This document shows, one piece after another, positions 8,759 through 17,543 of a stretch of 64,000 nucleotides of DNA. Each line of letters begins with the position of its first letter. Within the stretch, counting starts at the first letter, position 1. The notes beneath the pieces are model-generated. The model saw nothing but the letters and a program-made list of their open reading frames with translations, was not told the origin of the DNA and ran no database searches. The translations under genes and the position numbers were made by a program. The stretch comes from Nocardia cyriacigeorgica GUH-2. Its GTDB lineage: Bacteria; Actinomycetota; Actinomycetes; Mycobacteriales; Mycobacteriaceae. The DNA is taken from contig NC_016887.1 of assembly GCF_000284035.1 (NCBI RefSeq), forward strand, positions 4,092,001-4,156,000. Reading direction: 5' to 3'.

Positions 8759-9484
8759 TCAGGAGTCGTCGCCCTGCAACCGGCGCCGGTCCCGCTCCTC
8801 CTCGGCCGCGGCCGCGATGCGGCGCTGCTCCTCGGCGGCCAGCTGCAAGGCCGTGCGGCTCCACACCACGCGCACCCAGTGGAAGGTCAGCACCACCGCG
8901 GCGAGCGTGCCGATCACCAGGCCGATGCCGGGGCCTGCGCCGATGTAGTTGTTGAGGCCGGGGGTCTGGCGGTGCCAGATGGAGAACACGCCGAACGCGC
9001 TGGCGATCGCCGAACCGGCCACCGCGATCCAGGCCAGCACCCAGCGCCGGGTCATCAGCGCCAGCAGCGAGAACCCGATGCCGAACACCACGACGAACCA
9101 GACGAAGATGCGCGAGGGCAACCCGATGTGCTCGGTCGCGGCCACCTCCGAGCCCAGCAGCACGTCGAACCCGCGCGCCGCGCCCGCATGCGAGAGCACC
9201 AGCGACACCAGCAGGGCGAACACCGCGACGGCGACCACCATGGCCCGCACACCCGGATCGATCTCGCCGGCGATGCGGCGCTCGACGGCGTCGAGATCGT
9301 CGCGGAACTGTTCGAATTCGTCAGTCTGCTCGACCGAGCTCACGGAGTCCTCGTTTCCTTCGGCTGCGTCTTCGGGTTCGTTCGTTGCGGCGGCATCATC
9401 GCCGGCGGGCGGGCCGCTCTCCGGCCCGTTCCCGGCCTCGCGGGAGCGGTCCGCGTCTTCGGGATCGCGAGGGGTCTCGCTCAT
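8759..9484 (-). CDS. Multi-pass membrane protein with acidic N-terminus
   Basis: Unrecognised 241-residue membrane protein. Residues 1-75 are acidic and disordered. They are followed by about four hydrophobic helices (starting MVVAVAVFALLVSLVLSH, then IFVWFVVVFGIGFSLLAL, a WIAVAGSAIASAFGVFSIW helix, and GLVIGTLAAVVLTF) and a charged C-terminal tail (EEERDRRRLQ). The ATG at 9484 overlaps the miaB stop as ATGA, which fixes the start and implies translational coupling. The same pairing with miaB occurs in mycobacteria. The cellular role is unknown. Confidence 0.85.
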   Translation of the reverse strand: MSETPRDPEDADRSREAGNGPESGPPAGDDAAATNEPEDAAEGNEDSVSSVEQTDEFEQFRDDLDAVERRIAGEIDPGVRAMVVAVAVFALLVSLVLSHAGAARGFDVLLGSEVAATEHIGLPSRIFVWFVVVFGIGFSLLALMTRRWVLAWIAVAGSAIASAFGVFSIWHRQTPGLNNYIGAGPGIGLVIGTLAAVVLTFHWVRVVWSRTALQLAAEEQRRIAAAAEEERDRRRLQGDDS

Positions 9485-11040
9485 GTCCCGCATCCGGTGG
9501 CGCAGCCCGCGGCGGCGACCGGTTCGGGGGCGGGGGCGCCGATGCGGGGCAGGCCGAGGCCGACGCCGATGGGTTCGGTCTTCGGGGTGGTGCCGCGTTC
9601 GTGGGCATCGCCCGCGCGGGTGCGGCGGTGGGTGCGCAGCGGTGCGTCGGCGATCAGGTGGTGCGGGGCGGCGCCGGTGATGTCGACGGTGACGATGTCG
9701 CCCGGCCGGATCGTCTCGGCGGATTCGGGCCGGAAGTGCACCAGCCGACCATCGCGGGCCCGCCCGCTCATCCGCGCGGTCGCAGCGTTCTTCTTGCCCG
9801 CGCCTTCGGCGACCAGCAACTCCACTTCGGTGCCGATCAGTGCCCGGTTCGCGTCGAGCGAGATCTCCTCTTGCAGGGCGATCAGCCGGTCGTAGCGCTC
9901 CTGGACGACCTGCTTGGGCAGCTGGTCGGGCATATCCGCGGCGGGCGTGCCGGGCCGCTTGGAGTACTGGAAGGTGAACGCGCTGGTGAACCGCGCCCGC
10001 CGGACCACCTCGAGGGTCTGTTCGAAATCGTCCTCGGTCTCACCGGGGAAGCCGACGATGATGTCGGTGGTGATCGCCGCGTGCGGCATCGCGGCGCGCA
10101 CCTTGTCGATGATGCCGAGGAAACGCGCCTGCCGGTAGGAGCGGCGCATCGCCTTGAGCACCCGGTCCGATCCCGATTGCAGCGGCATGTGCAGCTGCGG
10201 GCAGACGTTCGGGGTCTGCGCCATGGCCTCGATGACGTCGTCGGTGAACTCGGCCGGATGCGGCGAGGTGAACCGCACCCGCTCCAGGCCCTCGATGCCG
10301 CCGCAGGCGCGCAGCAGCTTGGCGAAGGCGCCGCGATCGCGCGGCTGCTCCGGGTCGGCGAAGGAGGCGCCGTAGGAGTTGACGTTCTGGCCGAGCAGCG
10401 TCACCTCGAGCACGCCTTGATCGACCAGCGCCTGCACCTCGGCGAGCACATCGCCGGGACGGCGGTCGACCTCTTTGCCGCGCAGCGAGGGCACGATGCA
10501 GAAGGTGCAGGTGTTGTTGCAGCCCACCGAAATCGACACCCAGCCGGCGTAGGCGGATTCCCGCTTGGCCGGCAGCGTCGACGGGAACGCCTCGAGCGAC
10601 TCCAGGATCTCCACCTGGGCCTCGTCGTTGTGCCGCGCGCGTTCCAGCAACACCGGCAGCGAGCCGATGTTGTGTGTGCCGAACACCACATCCACCCACG
10701 GCGCCTTACGCACCACGGTGTCGCGGTCCTTCTGCGCCAGGCAGCCACCGACGGCGATCTGCATGCCCGGCCGCCCGGCCTTGATCGGCGCCAGATGGCC
10801 GAGGGTGCCGTAGAGCTTGTTGTCGGCGTTCTCGCGCACCGCGCAGGTGTTGAACACCACCAGGTCGGCCGTCTCGCCCGCGGCCGCCTTCACATAACCC
10901 GCATCCTCGAGCAGGCCGGACAAGCGCTCGGAATCGTGCACGTTCATCTGGCAGCCGAAGGTGCGGACCTCGTAACTGCGTGCGTCCGTCCGCTCCGGGA
11001 CCAGGGCGGGATGCGCAACTGCCTGTCCGATCGAATCCAC
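9481..11040 (-). CDS. miaB: tRNA-2-methylthio-N6-dimethylallyladenosine synthase MiaB
   Basis: Radical-SAM methylthiotransferase that adds the 2-methylthio group to i6A37 of tRNA, acting after MiaA. The 519-residue protein has the N-terminal UPF0004 domain with cluster-binding Cys (FGCQMN near residue 30, then FNTCAVRENA and GGCLAQ), the radical-SAM CNNTCTFC motif near residue 176, and a C-terminal TRAM domain (residues about 395-465). A tail of roughly 50 residues beyond TRAM is Ala/Gly/Pro-rich. The downstream membrane-protein gene overlaps its stop. The separation of miaB from miaA by two other genes is normal for this group. Confidence 0.97.
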   Translation of the reverse strand: MDSIGQAVAHPALVPERTDARSYEVRTFGCQMNVHDSERLSGLLEDAGYVKAAAGETADLVVFNTCAVRENADNKLYGTLGHLAPIKAGRPGMQIAVGGCLAQKDRDTVVRKAPWVDVVFGTHNIGSLPVLLERARHNDEAQVEILESLEAFPSTLPAKRESAYAGWVSISVGCNNTCTFCIVPSLRGKEVDRRPGDVLAEVQALVDQGVLEVTLLGQNVNSYGASFADPEQPRDRGAFAKLLRACGGIEGLERVRFTSPHPAEFTDDVIEAMAQTPNVCPQLHMPLQSGSDRVLKAMRRSYRQARFLGIIDKVRAAMPHAAITTDIIVGFPGETEDDFEQTLEVVRRARFTSAFTFQYSKRPGTPAADMPDQLPKQVVQERYDRLIALQEEISLDANRALIGTEVELLVAEGAGKKNAATARMSGRARDGRLVHFRPESAETIRPGDIVTVDITGAAPHHLIADAPLRTHRRTRAGDAHERGTTPKTEPIGVGLGLPRIGAPAPEPVAAAGCATGCGT

Positions 11041-11243
11041 CCGTCCAGGGTACGGGCTGGGTCGTGGCGGGCTCGCGGCGCATCGGCCCCCGCACCGGCA
11101 TCGTGCCGCAGGTCACCGGCCGCGCGCGCCCGGTCGCCGCCTCGGCCCGGTCCGGGATTCGCGGGGACGCCGGAGACGGCAGCGCCCGGCTGACGGCCAG
11201 GTTACGGCGACATGTCGATTCGGCGTGGCGACTCGGTGTGTCA

Positions 11244-11272
11244 CGGAAAGCCGGGCAAATCCCGGATTTCCG
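11244..11272 (+). promoter_or_regulatory. Dyad in the leader of the glutamate transporter operon
   Basis: An imperfect 29-base hairpin: outer arms CGGAAA/TTTCCG, inner arms CCGGG/CCCGG, five-base loop. It ends 16 bases before the gluA ATG and is followed by CTTAAGGT. It could be an operator or an mRNA structure near the start of the transcript. The 248 bases between miaB and gluA hold no other clear feature. Confidence 0.4.
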
Positions 11273-11288
11273 CTTAAGGTCATGGACC

Positions 11289-12086
11289 ATGACCGACGCC
11301 ACCGACGCGCCCGGAACGACCGGGGCCGCCGACAGCGGGGACGCCACCGCGCCGCCGATGATCTCGATGCGCAACGTCAACAAGCACTTCGGTGCTCTGC
11401 ACGTGTTGCGCGACATCAACCTCGAGGTGCCCAAAGGGCAGGTCGTGATCGTGCTGGGTCCCTCCGGATCCGGTAAATCGACGCTGTGCCGCACCATCAA
11501 TCGGCTCGAGCCGATCGATACCGGCGACATCAGCGTCGACGGAGTGCCGCTGCCCGCCGAGGGCCGCGGACTGGCCGCACTGCGCGCCGATGTCGGCATG
11601 GTGTTCCAGTCGTTCAACCTGTTCGCGCACAAGACGATCCTCGAGAACGTCATGCTCGCGCCGATCAAGGTGCGCAAGATGAAGAAGGACGACGCCCGCA
11701 CGAAGGCGATGGGGCTACTCGAACGCGTCGGCATCGCCAACCAGGCCGACAAGTACCCGGCCCAGCTGTCCGGTGGTCAGCAGCAGCGCGTGGCCATCGC
11801 GCGCGCACTGGCGATGAACCCCAAGGTGATGCTGTTCGACGAGCCGACCTCCGCCCTCGACCCCGAGATGGTCAACGAGGTCCTCGAGGTCATGGTCTCG
11901 CTCGCCAAAGAGGGCATGACCATGCTCGTGGTCACCCACGAGATGGGCTTCGCCCGCAAAGCGGGCAACCGGGTGCTGTTCATGGCCGACGGTCAAGTGG
12001 TCGAAGACGCCCCGCCGGAAACGTTCTTCACCACCCCGAAGTCCGACCGGGCCAAGGACTTCCTCGGCAAGATTCTCAGCCACTGA
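11289..12086 (+). CDS. gluA: Glutamate/polar amino-acid ABC transporter ATPase
   Basis: ATP-binding subunit that powers uptake of glutamate or related polar amino acids. The 265-residue protein carries Walker A GPSGSGKST (near residue 59), the Q-loop MVFQSFNLF, the signature LSGGQQQR, Walker B VMLFDEP followed by TSALDPE, and the H-loop VVTHE. It has about 20 extra Ala/Thr-rich residues before the fold, so a later start is possible, but the ATG at 11289 is the first good one. It is the first gene of a four-gene operon with the binding protein and two permeases, in the order of corynebacterial gluABCD. Substrate is inferred from that order. Confidence 0.95.
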   Translation: MTDATDAPGTTGAADSGDATAPPMISMRNVNKHFGALHVLRDINLEVPKGQVVIVLGPSGSGKSTLCRTINRLEPIDTGDISVDGVPLPAEGRGLAALRADVGMVFQSFNLFAHKTILENVMLAPIKVRKMKKDDARTKAMGLLERVGIANQADKYPAQLSGGQQQRVAIARALAMNPKVMLFDEPTSALDPEMVNEVLEVMVSLAKEGMTMLVVTHEMGFARKAGNRVLFMADGQVVEDAPPETFFTTPKSDRAKDFLGKILSH

Positions 12087-12155
12087 TCGCGCCGAGCGCT
12101 GCACCGCCCACCGACCACGGCCATCGAAAACCAGAATGAGGGAAGAAGGAAATCG

Positions 12156-12995
12156 ATGAGGATCAACCGTGCGCTCCGTCTCGGAGTCGGGGCCATCGCC
12201 CTGGCCCTGGCCGCCGCCACCACCGCGGGCTGCGGTAGCGGAGACGACAAGACCGCTCTCGACCATGCCAAGGAAGGCAAGCTGACCATCGGCATCAAGT
12301 TCGACCAGCCGGGTCTGGGTCAGCGCAACACCGACGGCACCTACAGCGGCTTCGACGTCGAGGTGGCCCGCTACGTCGCGGCCAAGCTCGGCGTGCAGCC
12401 CGACGGCATCACCTTCAAGGAGGCCCCGTCGGCGCAGCGCGAGACGCTGATCGAGAACGGCCAGGTGGACTTCATCGTCGCCACCTACTCGATCACCGAC
12501 CAGCGCAAGGAGAAGGTCGATTTCGCCGGGCCGTACTACGTGGCGGGCCAGAGCCTGCTGGTGAACGCCGACAACACCGACATCACCGGCCCGGAGACCA
12601 TCGCGGGCAAGACGGTCTGCTCGGTGAAGGGTTCCACCCCGGCCCAGAACATCGAGAAGAACTTCCCCGACACCCAGCTGCAGACCTACGACACCTACTC
12701 GCTGTGCCTCGAGGGTCTCAACAGCGGTGCGGTCGACGCGATGACCACCGACGACATCATTCTCGCCGGTTACGCCGCGCAGACCCCGGGCCGCTACAAG
12801 CTGGTCGGCAAGCCGTTCACCACCGAGAACTACGGCATCGGCCTGAAGAAGGGCGATCAGGAGAGCCGCGACAAGATCAACGACGCCATCGAGGCGATGA
12901 TCAGCGAAGGCGCCTGGGACAAGGCCTTCCAGGATTCGGTCGGGCGCGCCGCCAACTACCCGACTCCGCCGGCTCCGCAGGTGGACCGGTACTGA
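12156..12995 (+). CDS. gluB: Glutamate-binding lipoprotein
   Basis: Extracytoplasmic solute-binding lipoprotein of the polar amino-acid family (SBP_bac_3), 279 residues. It has a signal peptide of about 25 residues (basic MRINR, then a hydrophobic stretch) and a lipobox TTAGC with Cys26 as the lipidated residue. The mature domain shows the family blocks: YSGFDVEVARYVA, QVDFIVATYSITDQR, VDFAGPYY, and a late NYGIGLKKGD. It is spaced 69 bases after gluA and precedes the permeases. Ligand specificity (glutamate rather than glutamine or aspartate) is inferred from the operon type only. Confidence 0.95.
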   Translation: MRINRALRLGVGAIALALAAATTAGCGSGDDKTALDHAKEGKLTIGIKFDQPGLGQRNTDGTYSGFDVEVARYVAAKLGVQPDGITFKEAPSAQRETLIENGQVDFIVATYSITDQRKEKVDFAGPYYVAGQSLLVNADNTDITGPETIAGKTVCSVKGSTPAQNIEKNFPDTQLQTYDTYSLCLEGLNSGAVDAMTTDDIILAGYAAQTPGRYKLVGKPFTTENYGIGLKKGDQESRDKINDAIEAMISEGAWDKAFQDSVGRAANYPTPPAPQVDRY

Positions 12996-13095
12996 TCCGA
13001 TGATCGACCGCGGTGGGCGCCGATGACGCGCCCACCGCGCGGTCGTCCGATCGCCGACCCTGCCCTCACCTCATGATCGGAGGCGCGCACCCACC

Positions 13096-13776
13096 GTGTT
13101 CGATTTGATCTCTGAGTACGACTCCCAACTGCTCGACGCGTTCTGGGTCACCATCAAGCTGACCGTGCTGTCCGCGATCGGCGCGCTGGTGCTCGGCACC
13201 ATCGTGGCTGCCATGCGGGTCTCGCCGGTCCCGGTGGCGCGCTGGGTCGGCACCGTCTACGTCACCGTCTTCCGCAACACCCCGCTGACGCTGATCCTGG
13301 TGTTCTGCTCGCTGGGCCTGTATTCGACGCTGCGCGTCAAACTGGCCGCCGACGGGCCGAACTCGCTGGCCGAGAACAACTTCCGCTGGGCGGTCGTCGG
13401 CCTGAGCGTCTACACCGCGGCCTTCGTCTGCGAATCGCTGCGCGCGGGTATCAATACCGTGCCGCTGGGCCAGTCCGAGGCCGGTCGTTCGCTGGGGCTC
13501 GGCTTCTTGCAGAACCTGCGGCTGATCGTGTTGCCGCAGGCGTTCCGGTCGGTGATCGCCCCGCTGGGCAGTGTGCTGATCGCGTTGACGAAGAACTCGA
13601 CCGTCGCCTCCGCCATCGGTGTGGCCGAGGCCTCGTTCCTGATGGCCAAGATGCTCGACACCGAGGCGGCGCTGCTGTCGATCGGTGCGATCTTCGCGCT
13701 CGGCTTCGTGGTCCTGACGCTGCCGACGGGTCTGCTGTTCGGTTACATCGCCAAACGATTCGAGGTGGCCCGATGA
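13096..13776 (+). CDS. gluC: Glutamate ABC transporter permease GluC
   Basis: First membrane subunit of the amino-acid ABC transporter, 226 residues with about five transmembrane helices. The HisM/GlnP-type permease signature is clear: TVFRNTPLTLIL early, then EAGRSLGLGFLQNLRLIVLPQA, the EAA loop that contacts the ATPase. The start is GTG at 13096 with GGAGG some 13 bases upstream. The downstream permease starts inside its stop (ATGA overlap at 13773), so the two are co-translated and likely form a heterodimer. Confidence 0.94.
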   Translation: MFDLISEYDSQLLDAFWVTIKLTVLSAIGALVLGTIVAAMRVSPVPVARWVGTVYVTVFRNTPLTLILVFCSLGLYSTLRVKLAADGPNSLAENNFRWAVVGLSVYTAAFVCESLRAGINTVPLGQSEAGRSLGLGFLQNLRLIVLPQAFRSVIAPLGSVLIALTKNSTVASAIGVAEASFLMAKMLDTEAALLSIGAIFALGFVVLTLPTGLLFGYIAKRFEVAR

Positions 13777-14672
13777 GCCGGGAACCGTCGGTTCTGTTCG
13801 ATGCGCCCGGCCCCGCGGCGCGGGTGCGCAACGTCATCTATTCGGTGATCGTGCTCGCCGTGGTGATCGCGGCGGGCTGGTTCGTCTACCGCGGCTTCGA
13901 CAACCAGGGCCAGTTCGACGCCGAGAAGTGGAAGCCGTTCCTGGAAGCCGACGTCTGGACGACGTATCTGCTGCCCGGTCTGCGCGGCACCATCGTGGCC
14001 GCGATGCTGTCGATCGTCTTCGCGATGGTGCTTGGCATGATCTTCGGTATCGCCCGGCTCTCCGATCACCGGCCAGTGCGGTGGGTGGCGGGCGCGGTCG
14101 TCGAGGTCGCGCGCGCGATTCCGGTACTGATCCTGATGATCTTCCTGTTCGCGCTGTACTCCGAATACAACGTGTTCGAGTCGGAGTATCTGGCGCTCGG
14201 TGCGGTGGTCACCGCGCTGACCATCTACAACGGGTCGGTCATCGCCGAGATCGTGCGCGCCGGTATCCGCTCGCTGCCCAAGGGGCAGACCGAGGCCGCC
14301 GCCGCGCTGGGTATGCGCAAGGGCCAGTTGATGCGGTTGATCCTGCTGCCGCAGGCCATCACCGCCATGCTGCCCGCGCTGATCTCGCAGATGGTGGTGG
14401 CGTTGAAGGACTCGGCGCTGGGTTATGTCATCACCTACGAAGAGGTGGTGCGCAACGGCTTGCAGCTGGGCGCCGCCGATTCCAACACCATCCCGGCGTT
14501 GATCGTGGTCGCGATCATCATGATCGTGCTGAACATGACGCTGTCGCAGGTCGCCACCTGGTTGGAGCGGCGTCTGCGCGCCGGCCGCCGCAAGGGTGGC
14601 GGCGCGGTGGTGGCCGCCGATTCCGTGGTCACCGATGGGGCGCCGGGGGTGGATATCACCAAGGCTCCGTAA
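13773..14672 (+). CDS. gluD: Glutamate ABC transporter permease GluD
   Basis: Second permease of the operon, 299 residues. It has a cytoplasmic N-terminal stretch, a first helix at about residues 20-45, then the conserved permease core with EVARAIPVLILMIF and the EAA-type loop TEAAAALGMRKGQLMRLILLPQA. The C-terminal 35 residues are charged and disordered. It overlaps gluC by four bases. The longer N-terminus relative to GluC matches the usual GluC/GluD pair in corynebacteria. Confidence 0.94.
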   Translation: MSREPSVLFDAPGPAARVRNVIYSVIVLAVVIAAGWFVYRGFDNQGQFDAEKWKPFLEADVWTTYLLPGLRGTIVAAMLSIVFAMVLGMIFGIARLSDHRPVRWVAGAVVEVARAIPVLILMIFLFALYSEYNVFESEYLALGAVVTALTIYNGSVIAEIVRAGIRSLPKGQTEAAAALGMRKGQLMRLILLPQAITAMLPALISQMVVALKDSALGYVITYEEVVRNGLQLGAADSNTIPALIVVAIIMIVLNMTLSQVATWLERRLRAGRRKGGGAVVAADSVVTDGAPGVDITKAP

Positions 14673-14685
14673 TCGCAGGGTCTTT

Positions 14686-14730
14686 CGGCGCGCAGATCGC
14701 TCGTTCGCGATCTGCGCGCCGTTTGCGTTT
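14686..14730 (+). terminator. Rho-independent terminator after gluABCD
   Basis: Perfect 15-bp stem (arms 14686-14700 and 14707-14721) with a six-base TCGTTC loop, followed by TTTGCGTTT. It starts 14 bases after the gluD stop. It may also limit recX read-through from the other strand. Confidence 0.88.
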
Positions 14731-14827
14731 CTGGTCGGCCATTGACGGGTGGGGAGCCGGCCAAGCCCGGCTCGTGCCTGAGCCGGCCGAGCCCACGGAC
14801 CGATCGACGAGCCGTCGAGCGGATGCG

Positions 14828-15859
14828 CTACTCGTGCAGCGGCTCGTCCGGGTCGAGGTCCGAACCGGCCGTGTCGAGTTCGGCTTTGACGACGGTGTAG
14901 GCGGTGGCGGAGTTGTAGCCGCGGCGGGCGAGCATGCCGACGAGGCGGCGGATTGACTTGTCGCGGTCCAGGTTCGCGGGCATGGTGCGCAGTTTGCGGC
15001 GGACGAGTTCGGTGGCGCGCTCGTGTTCGTCGTCGGTGGTGACGGCAGCGAGTGCTGGGGCCGCGTCGTCTTGGGAGACGCCCTTGCGGCGCAGTTCCTG
15101 GGCGAGGGCTTGGCGGCCTTTGCCGGAATAGGTGTGCCGGGACTGCACCCATTGCTGGGCGAAGGCGGCGTCGTCGATGAGCCCGACCTCGGCGAGCCGG
15201 TCGAGTGCCTGCTCGCTCACTTCGAGGGTGTATCCCTTGGCCGCCAGCCGTTGCGCGAGTTCGGCGCGGCTACGGGCCCGGACGGCGAGCAATCGCAGGC
15301 ATGCGTCCTTGGCCTGCTCGACGGTGCCGCCGGATTCGGTGCCCGTCGGCTGCGCCTCGCCTCGCGCGGCCCTGTTCCGCCGCGGAGCGGCTAACCGGGA
15401 ACCGTCACCGGGTTGCGTGCCGGAGCCGTCGTCGTCCAGTGCGGACCGGTGGCCACGATCGCCTCGCTCCTTGGAGTCCGGACCATCGGGCTCGCCCCAC
15501 GGGTCGCTGTCCTGGTTGGTCGGACAGCGGTCGGTGTCGGACGTGGGCACCGCACCGCGGGCGCCGCGGCGGCGGCGTCGAGTCGCCGGAACGTCATCGC
15601 CCCCTGCGCCGTAGCGGTTCCGATGATCACTGAATCGCCCACCGCGACCACGGGTTTCGGGGAACTCGGTCGAACGTGTCCGCTGCGGATCGGACGCGTC
15701 CGACCGAGTTCCTCGTGTGTTCGCCGCGGCCGAACCACCATCGGCCGGGCGAACCGGTGCCGGCCGCCGGCCTTCGGGCCGCGAGCCGGTGGATTCGGGG
15801 ACCTCGACGCCGAGGCGTGCCAACTGCTGCCGCATTGCCGCGACGGGATCAGCCGGCAC
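14828..15859 (-). CDS. recX: Regulatory protein RecX with long N-terminal extension
   Basis: RecX inhibits RecA filament extension and recombinase activity. The C-terminal half (about residues 180-335) holds the three-helix tandem repeats typical of RecX: ACLRLLAVRARSRAEL, VGLIDDAAFAQQWVQSRHTYSGKG, then LRRKGVSQDDA and MLARRGYNSATA. The family is usually 150-200 residues, while this frame gives 343: the first 175 are Arg/Gly/Asp-rich and look disordered. The GTG at 15859 is the outermost plausible start, but a later start is possible. It lies 40 bases after recA on the same strand, as is usual. Confidence 0.88.
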   Translation of the reverse strand: MPADPVAAMRQQLARLGVEVPESTGSRPEGRRPAPVRPADGGSAAANTRGTRSDASDPQRTRSTEFPETRGRGGRFSDHRNRYGAGGDDVPATRRRRRGARGAVPTSDTDRCPTNQDSDPWGEPDGPDSKERGDRGHRSALDDDGSGTQPGDGSRLAAPRRNRAARGEAQPTGTESGGTVEQAKDACLRLLAVRARSRAELAQRLAAKGYTLEVSEQALDRLAEVGLIDDAAFAQQWVQSRHTYSGKGRQALAQELRRKGVSQDDAAPALAAVTTDDEHERATELVRRKLRTMPANLDRDKSIRRLVGMLARRGYNSATAYTVVKAELDTAGSDLDPDEPLHE

Positions 15860-15899
15860 GCCACCCGCACCGGGTGCGGGGCGCCGGGCCGGCCTCGGA

Positions 15900-16937
15900 T
15901 CAGAAATCGGCGGGGACCTCTTCGCTCGCCGTCACGTCGGCGCCGATGCCCAGCTTCTCCTTGATCTTCTTCTCGATCTCGTCGCGGATATCGGTGTTGT
16001 CCAGCAGGAACTTGCGGGCGTTCTCCTTGCCCTGGCCCAGCTGGTCGCCCTCGTAGGTGTACCAGGAGCCGGACTTGCGGATGAAGCCCTGCTCGACACC
16101 CATATCGATGAGCGAGCCCTCCTTGGAGATGCCGTGGCCGTAGAGGATGTCGAACTCGGCCTGCTTGAACGGCGGCGACACCTTGTTCTTGACGACCTTG
16201 ACGCGGGTGCGGTTGCCGACCGCGTCGCTGCCGTCCTTGAGGGTCTCGATGCGCCGCACGTCCAGGCGCACCGAGGCGTAGAACTTCAGCGCCTTACCAC
16301 CGGTGGTGGTCTCCGGCGAGCCGAACATGACGCCGATCTTCTCGCGCAGCTGGTTGATGAAGATGGCGGTGGTGCCGGAGTTGTTGAGCGCGCTGGTCAT
16401 CTTGCGCAGCGCCTGGCTCATCAGCCGGGCCTGCAAACCGACGTGACTGTCGCCCATCTCGCCCTCGATCTCGGCGCGCGGCACCAGGGCGGCGACGGAG
16501 TCGATGACGATGATGTCGATGGCGCCGGAGCGCACCAGCATGTCGGCGATCTCCAGGGCCTGCTCACCGGTGTCGGGCTGGGAGACCAGCAGCGCATCAG
16601 TGTCGACGCCGAGCTTGCGGGCGTAGTCCGGGTCGAGCGCGTGCTCGGCGTCGATGAACGCCGCCACACCACCCGCGGCCTGGGCGTTGGCCACCGCGTG
16701 CAGGGCGACAGTGGTCTTACCCGAGGATTCCGGGCCGTAGATCTCCACGACGCGCCCGCGCGGCAGACCGCCGATGCCCAGGGCCACATCCAGCGCGATG
16801 GAGCCGGTCGGGATCACCGACACCGGCTGGCGGGCCTCCTCGCCGAGCCGCATCACCGCGCCCTTGCCGAAGCTCTTCTCCACCTGTGCCAGGGCGAGCT
16901 CGAGCGCCTTGTCGCGGTCGTACGCCTGTGGTGCCAT
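15900..16937 (-). CDS. recA: Recombinase RecA
   Basis: Strand-exchange and SOS coprotease protein of 345 residues, the usual length, with no intein. Walker A GPESSGKT is at residues 68-75, the DSVAAL Walker B near 140, the L1 segment EGEMGDSHVGLQARLMSQ, and L2 around GVMFGSPETTTGGKALKFY. The acidic C-terminal tail is present. The ATG at 16937 follows a GGGGAT ribosome site; the frame runs on upstream through the promoter, which is non-coding. Two promoters are visible upstream (16987-17009 and 17022-17049). recX follows directly. Confidence 0.98.
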   Translation of the reverse strand: MAPQAYDRDKALELALAQVEKSFGKGAVMRLGEEARQPVSVIPTGSIALDVALGIGGLPRGRVVEIYGPESSGKTTVALHAVANAQAAGGVAAFIDAEHALDPDYARKLGVDTDALLVSQPDTGEQALEIADMLVRSGAIDIIVIDSVAALVPRAEIEGEMGDSHVGLQARLMSQALRKMTSALNNSGTTAIFINQLREKIGVMFGSPETTTGGKALKFYASVRLDVRRIETLKDGSDAVGNRTRVKVVKNKVSPPFKQAEFDILYGHGISKEGSLIDMGVEQGFIRKSGSWYTYEGDQLGQGKENARKFLLDNTDIRDEIEKKIKEKLGIGADVTASEEVPADF

Positions 16938-16986
16938 GTCCTGATCCCCTTTTCGACGGGTGAGTCTCGTTCTGTGGTTGGCGCCC

Positions 16987-17009
16987 ACATTAGAGGGCGG
17001 CACCGACAA
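16987..17009 (-). promoter_or_regulatory. RecA-NDp type (LexA-independent) promoter of recA
   Basis: On the minus strand the sequence reads TTGTCGGTG, eight bases, TAATGT. This fits exactly the motif known for the LexA-independent DNA-damage promoters of mycobacteria (TTGTCRGTG-N8-TANNNT). It ends 50 bases before the recA start and is the nearer of two recA promoters. Confidence 0.85.
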
Positions 17010-17021
17010 GTTCTGGCGACC

Positions 17022-17049
17022 AGATTAGCCGAACAGGTGTTCGAGTCAA
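17022..17049 (-). promoter_or_regulatory. Second recA promoter with embedded SOS box
   Basis: Minus-strand TTGACT (17049-17044), 16 bases, TAATCT (17027-17022). The spacer contains the LexA box TCGAACACCTGTTCGG at 17044-17029, one base away from the actinobacterial consensus TCGAAC-N4-GTTCGA. LexA bound here would cover the promoter core, giving classic SOS repression. Confidence 0.87.
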
Positions 17050-17068
17050 GCGACGCGCCCGACGGCGG

Positions 17069-17518
17069 CTACCACTGCGGCAACGGCGTCCGATCGTCCG
17101 CCGGGCGCGGTCCGAAAATGCGCCGCTCGGCGGCGTCGATGCGGACATCGTTGATGCTCGCCTCCCGGCGCGCCATCAGCCCGTCGGCGGCGAATTCCCA
17201 CTGTTCGTTGCCGTAGCTGCGCCACCAGCGGCCGTCGTCGTCATGCCATTCGTACTGGAACCGCACCGCGATCCGGTTGCCGTCAAAGGCCCACAGCTCC
17301 TTGCGCAGCGCGTACCCGTTCTCCTTCGCCCACTTCCGAGTCAGGAATTCGACGATGGCCGCGCGGCCGGCGAAGTGTTCGTCACGATTGCGCCAGACCG
17401 AGTCGGGCGTGTAGGCGGCGGCGACGCGCTCGGGTTCGCGAGTGTTCCAGGCGTCCTCGGCGGCGCGCACCTTCGCCTCGGCGCTGCTGCGATCGAACGG
17501 GGGCAGTGGGGGTCGCAT
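17069..17518 (-). CDS. NTF2-like protein (DUF1348 family)
   Basis: Small protein of 149 residues with the NTF2/SnoaL-like cone fold, DUF1348 subgroup: AEDAWNTREPERVAAAYTPDSVWRNRDEHF at the N-terminus, then FEYEWHDDDGRWWRSYGNE-type strands (here RFQYEWHDDDGRWWRSYG) and a final R/GP-rich strand. The pocket could bind a small hydrophobic molecule; no reaction is known for the group. The ATG at 17518 has GAAGGAG upstream. It is the last gene of a three-gene operon with a PPOX-type protein (25 bases upstream) and a VOC protein. Confidence 0.85.
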   Translation of the reverse strand: MRPPLPPFDRSSAEAKVRAAEDAWNTREPERVAAAYTPDSVWRNRDEHFAGRAAIVEFLTRKWAKENGYALRKELWAFDGNRIAVRFQYEWHDDDGRWWRSYGNEQWEFAADGLMARREASINDVRIDAAERRIFGPRPADDRTPLPQW

Positions 17519-17543
17519 GGACCACTCCTTCCGTGGAGTCGGA

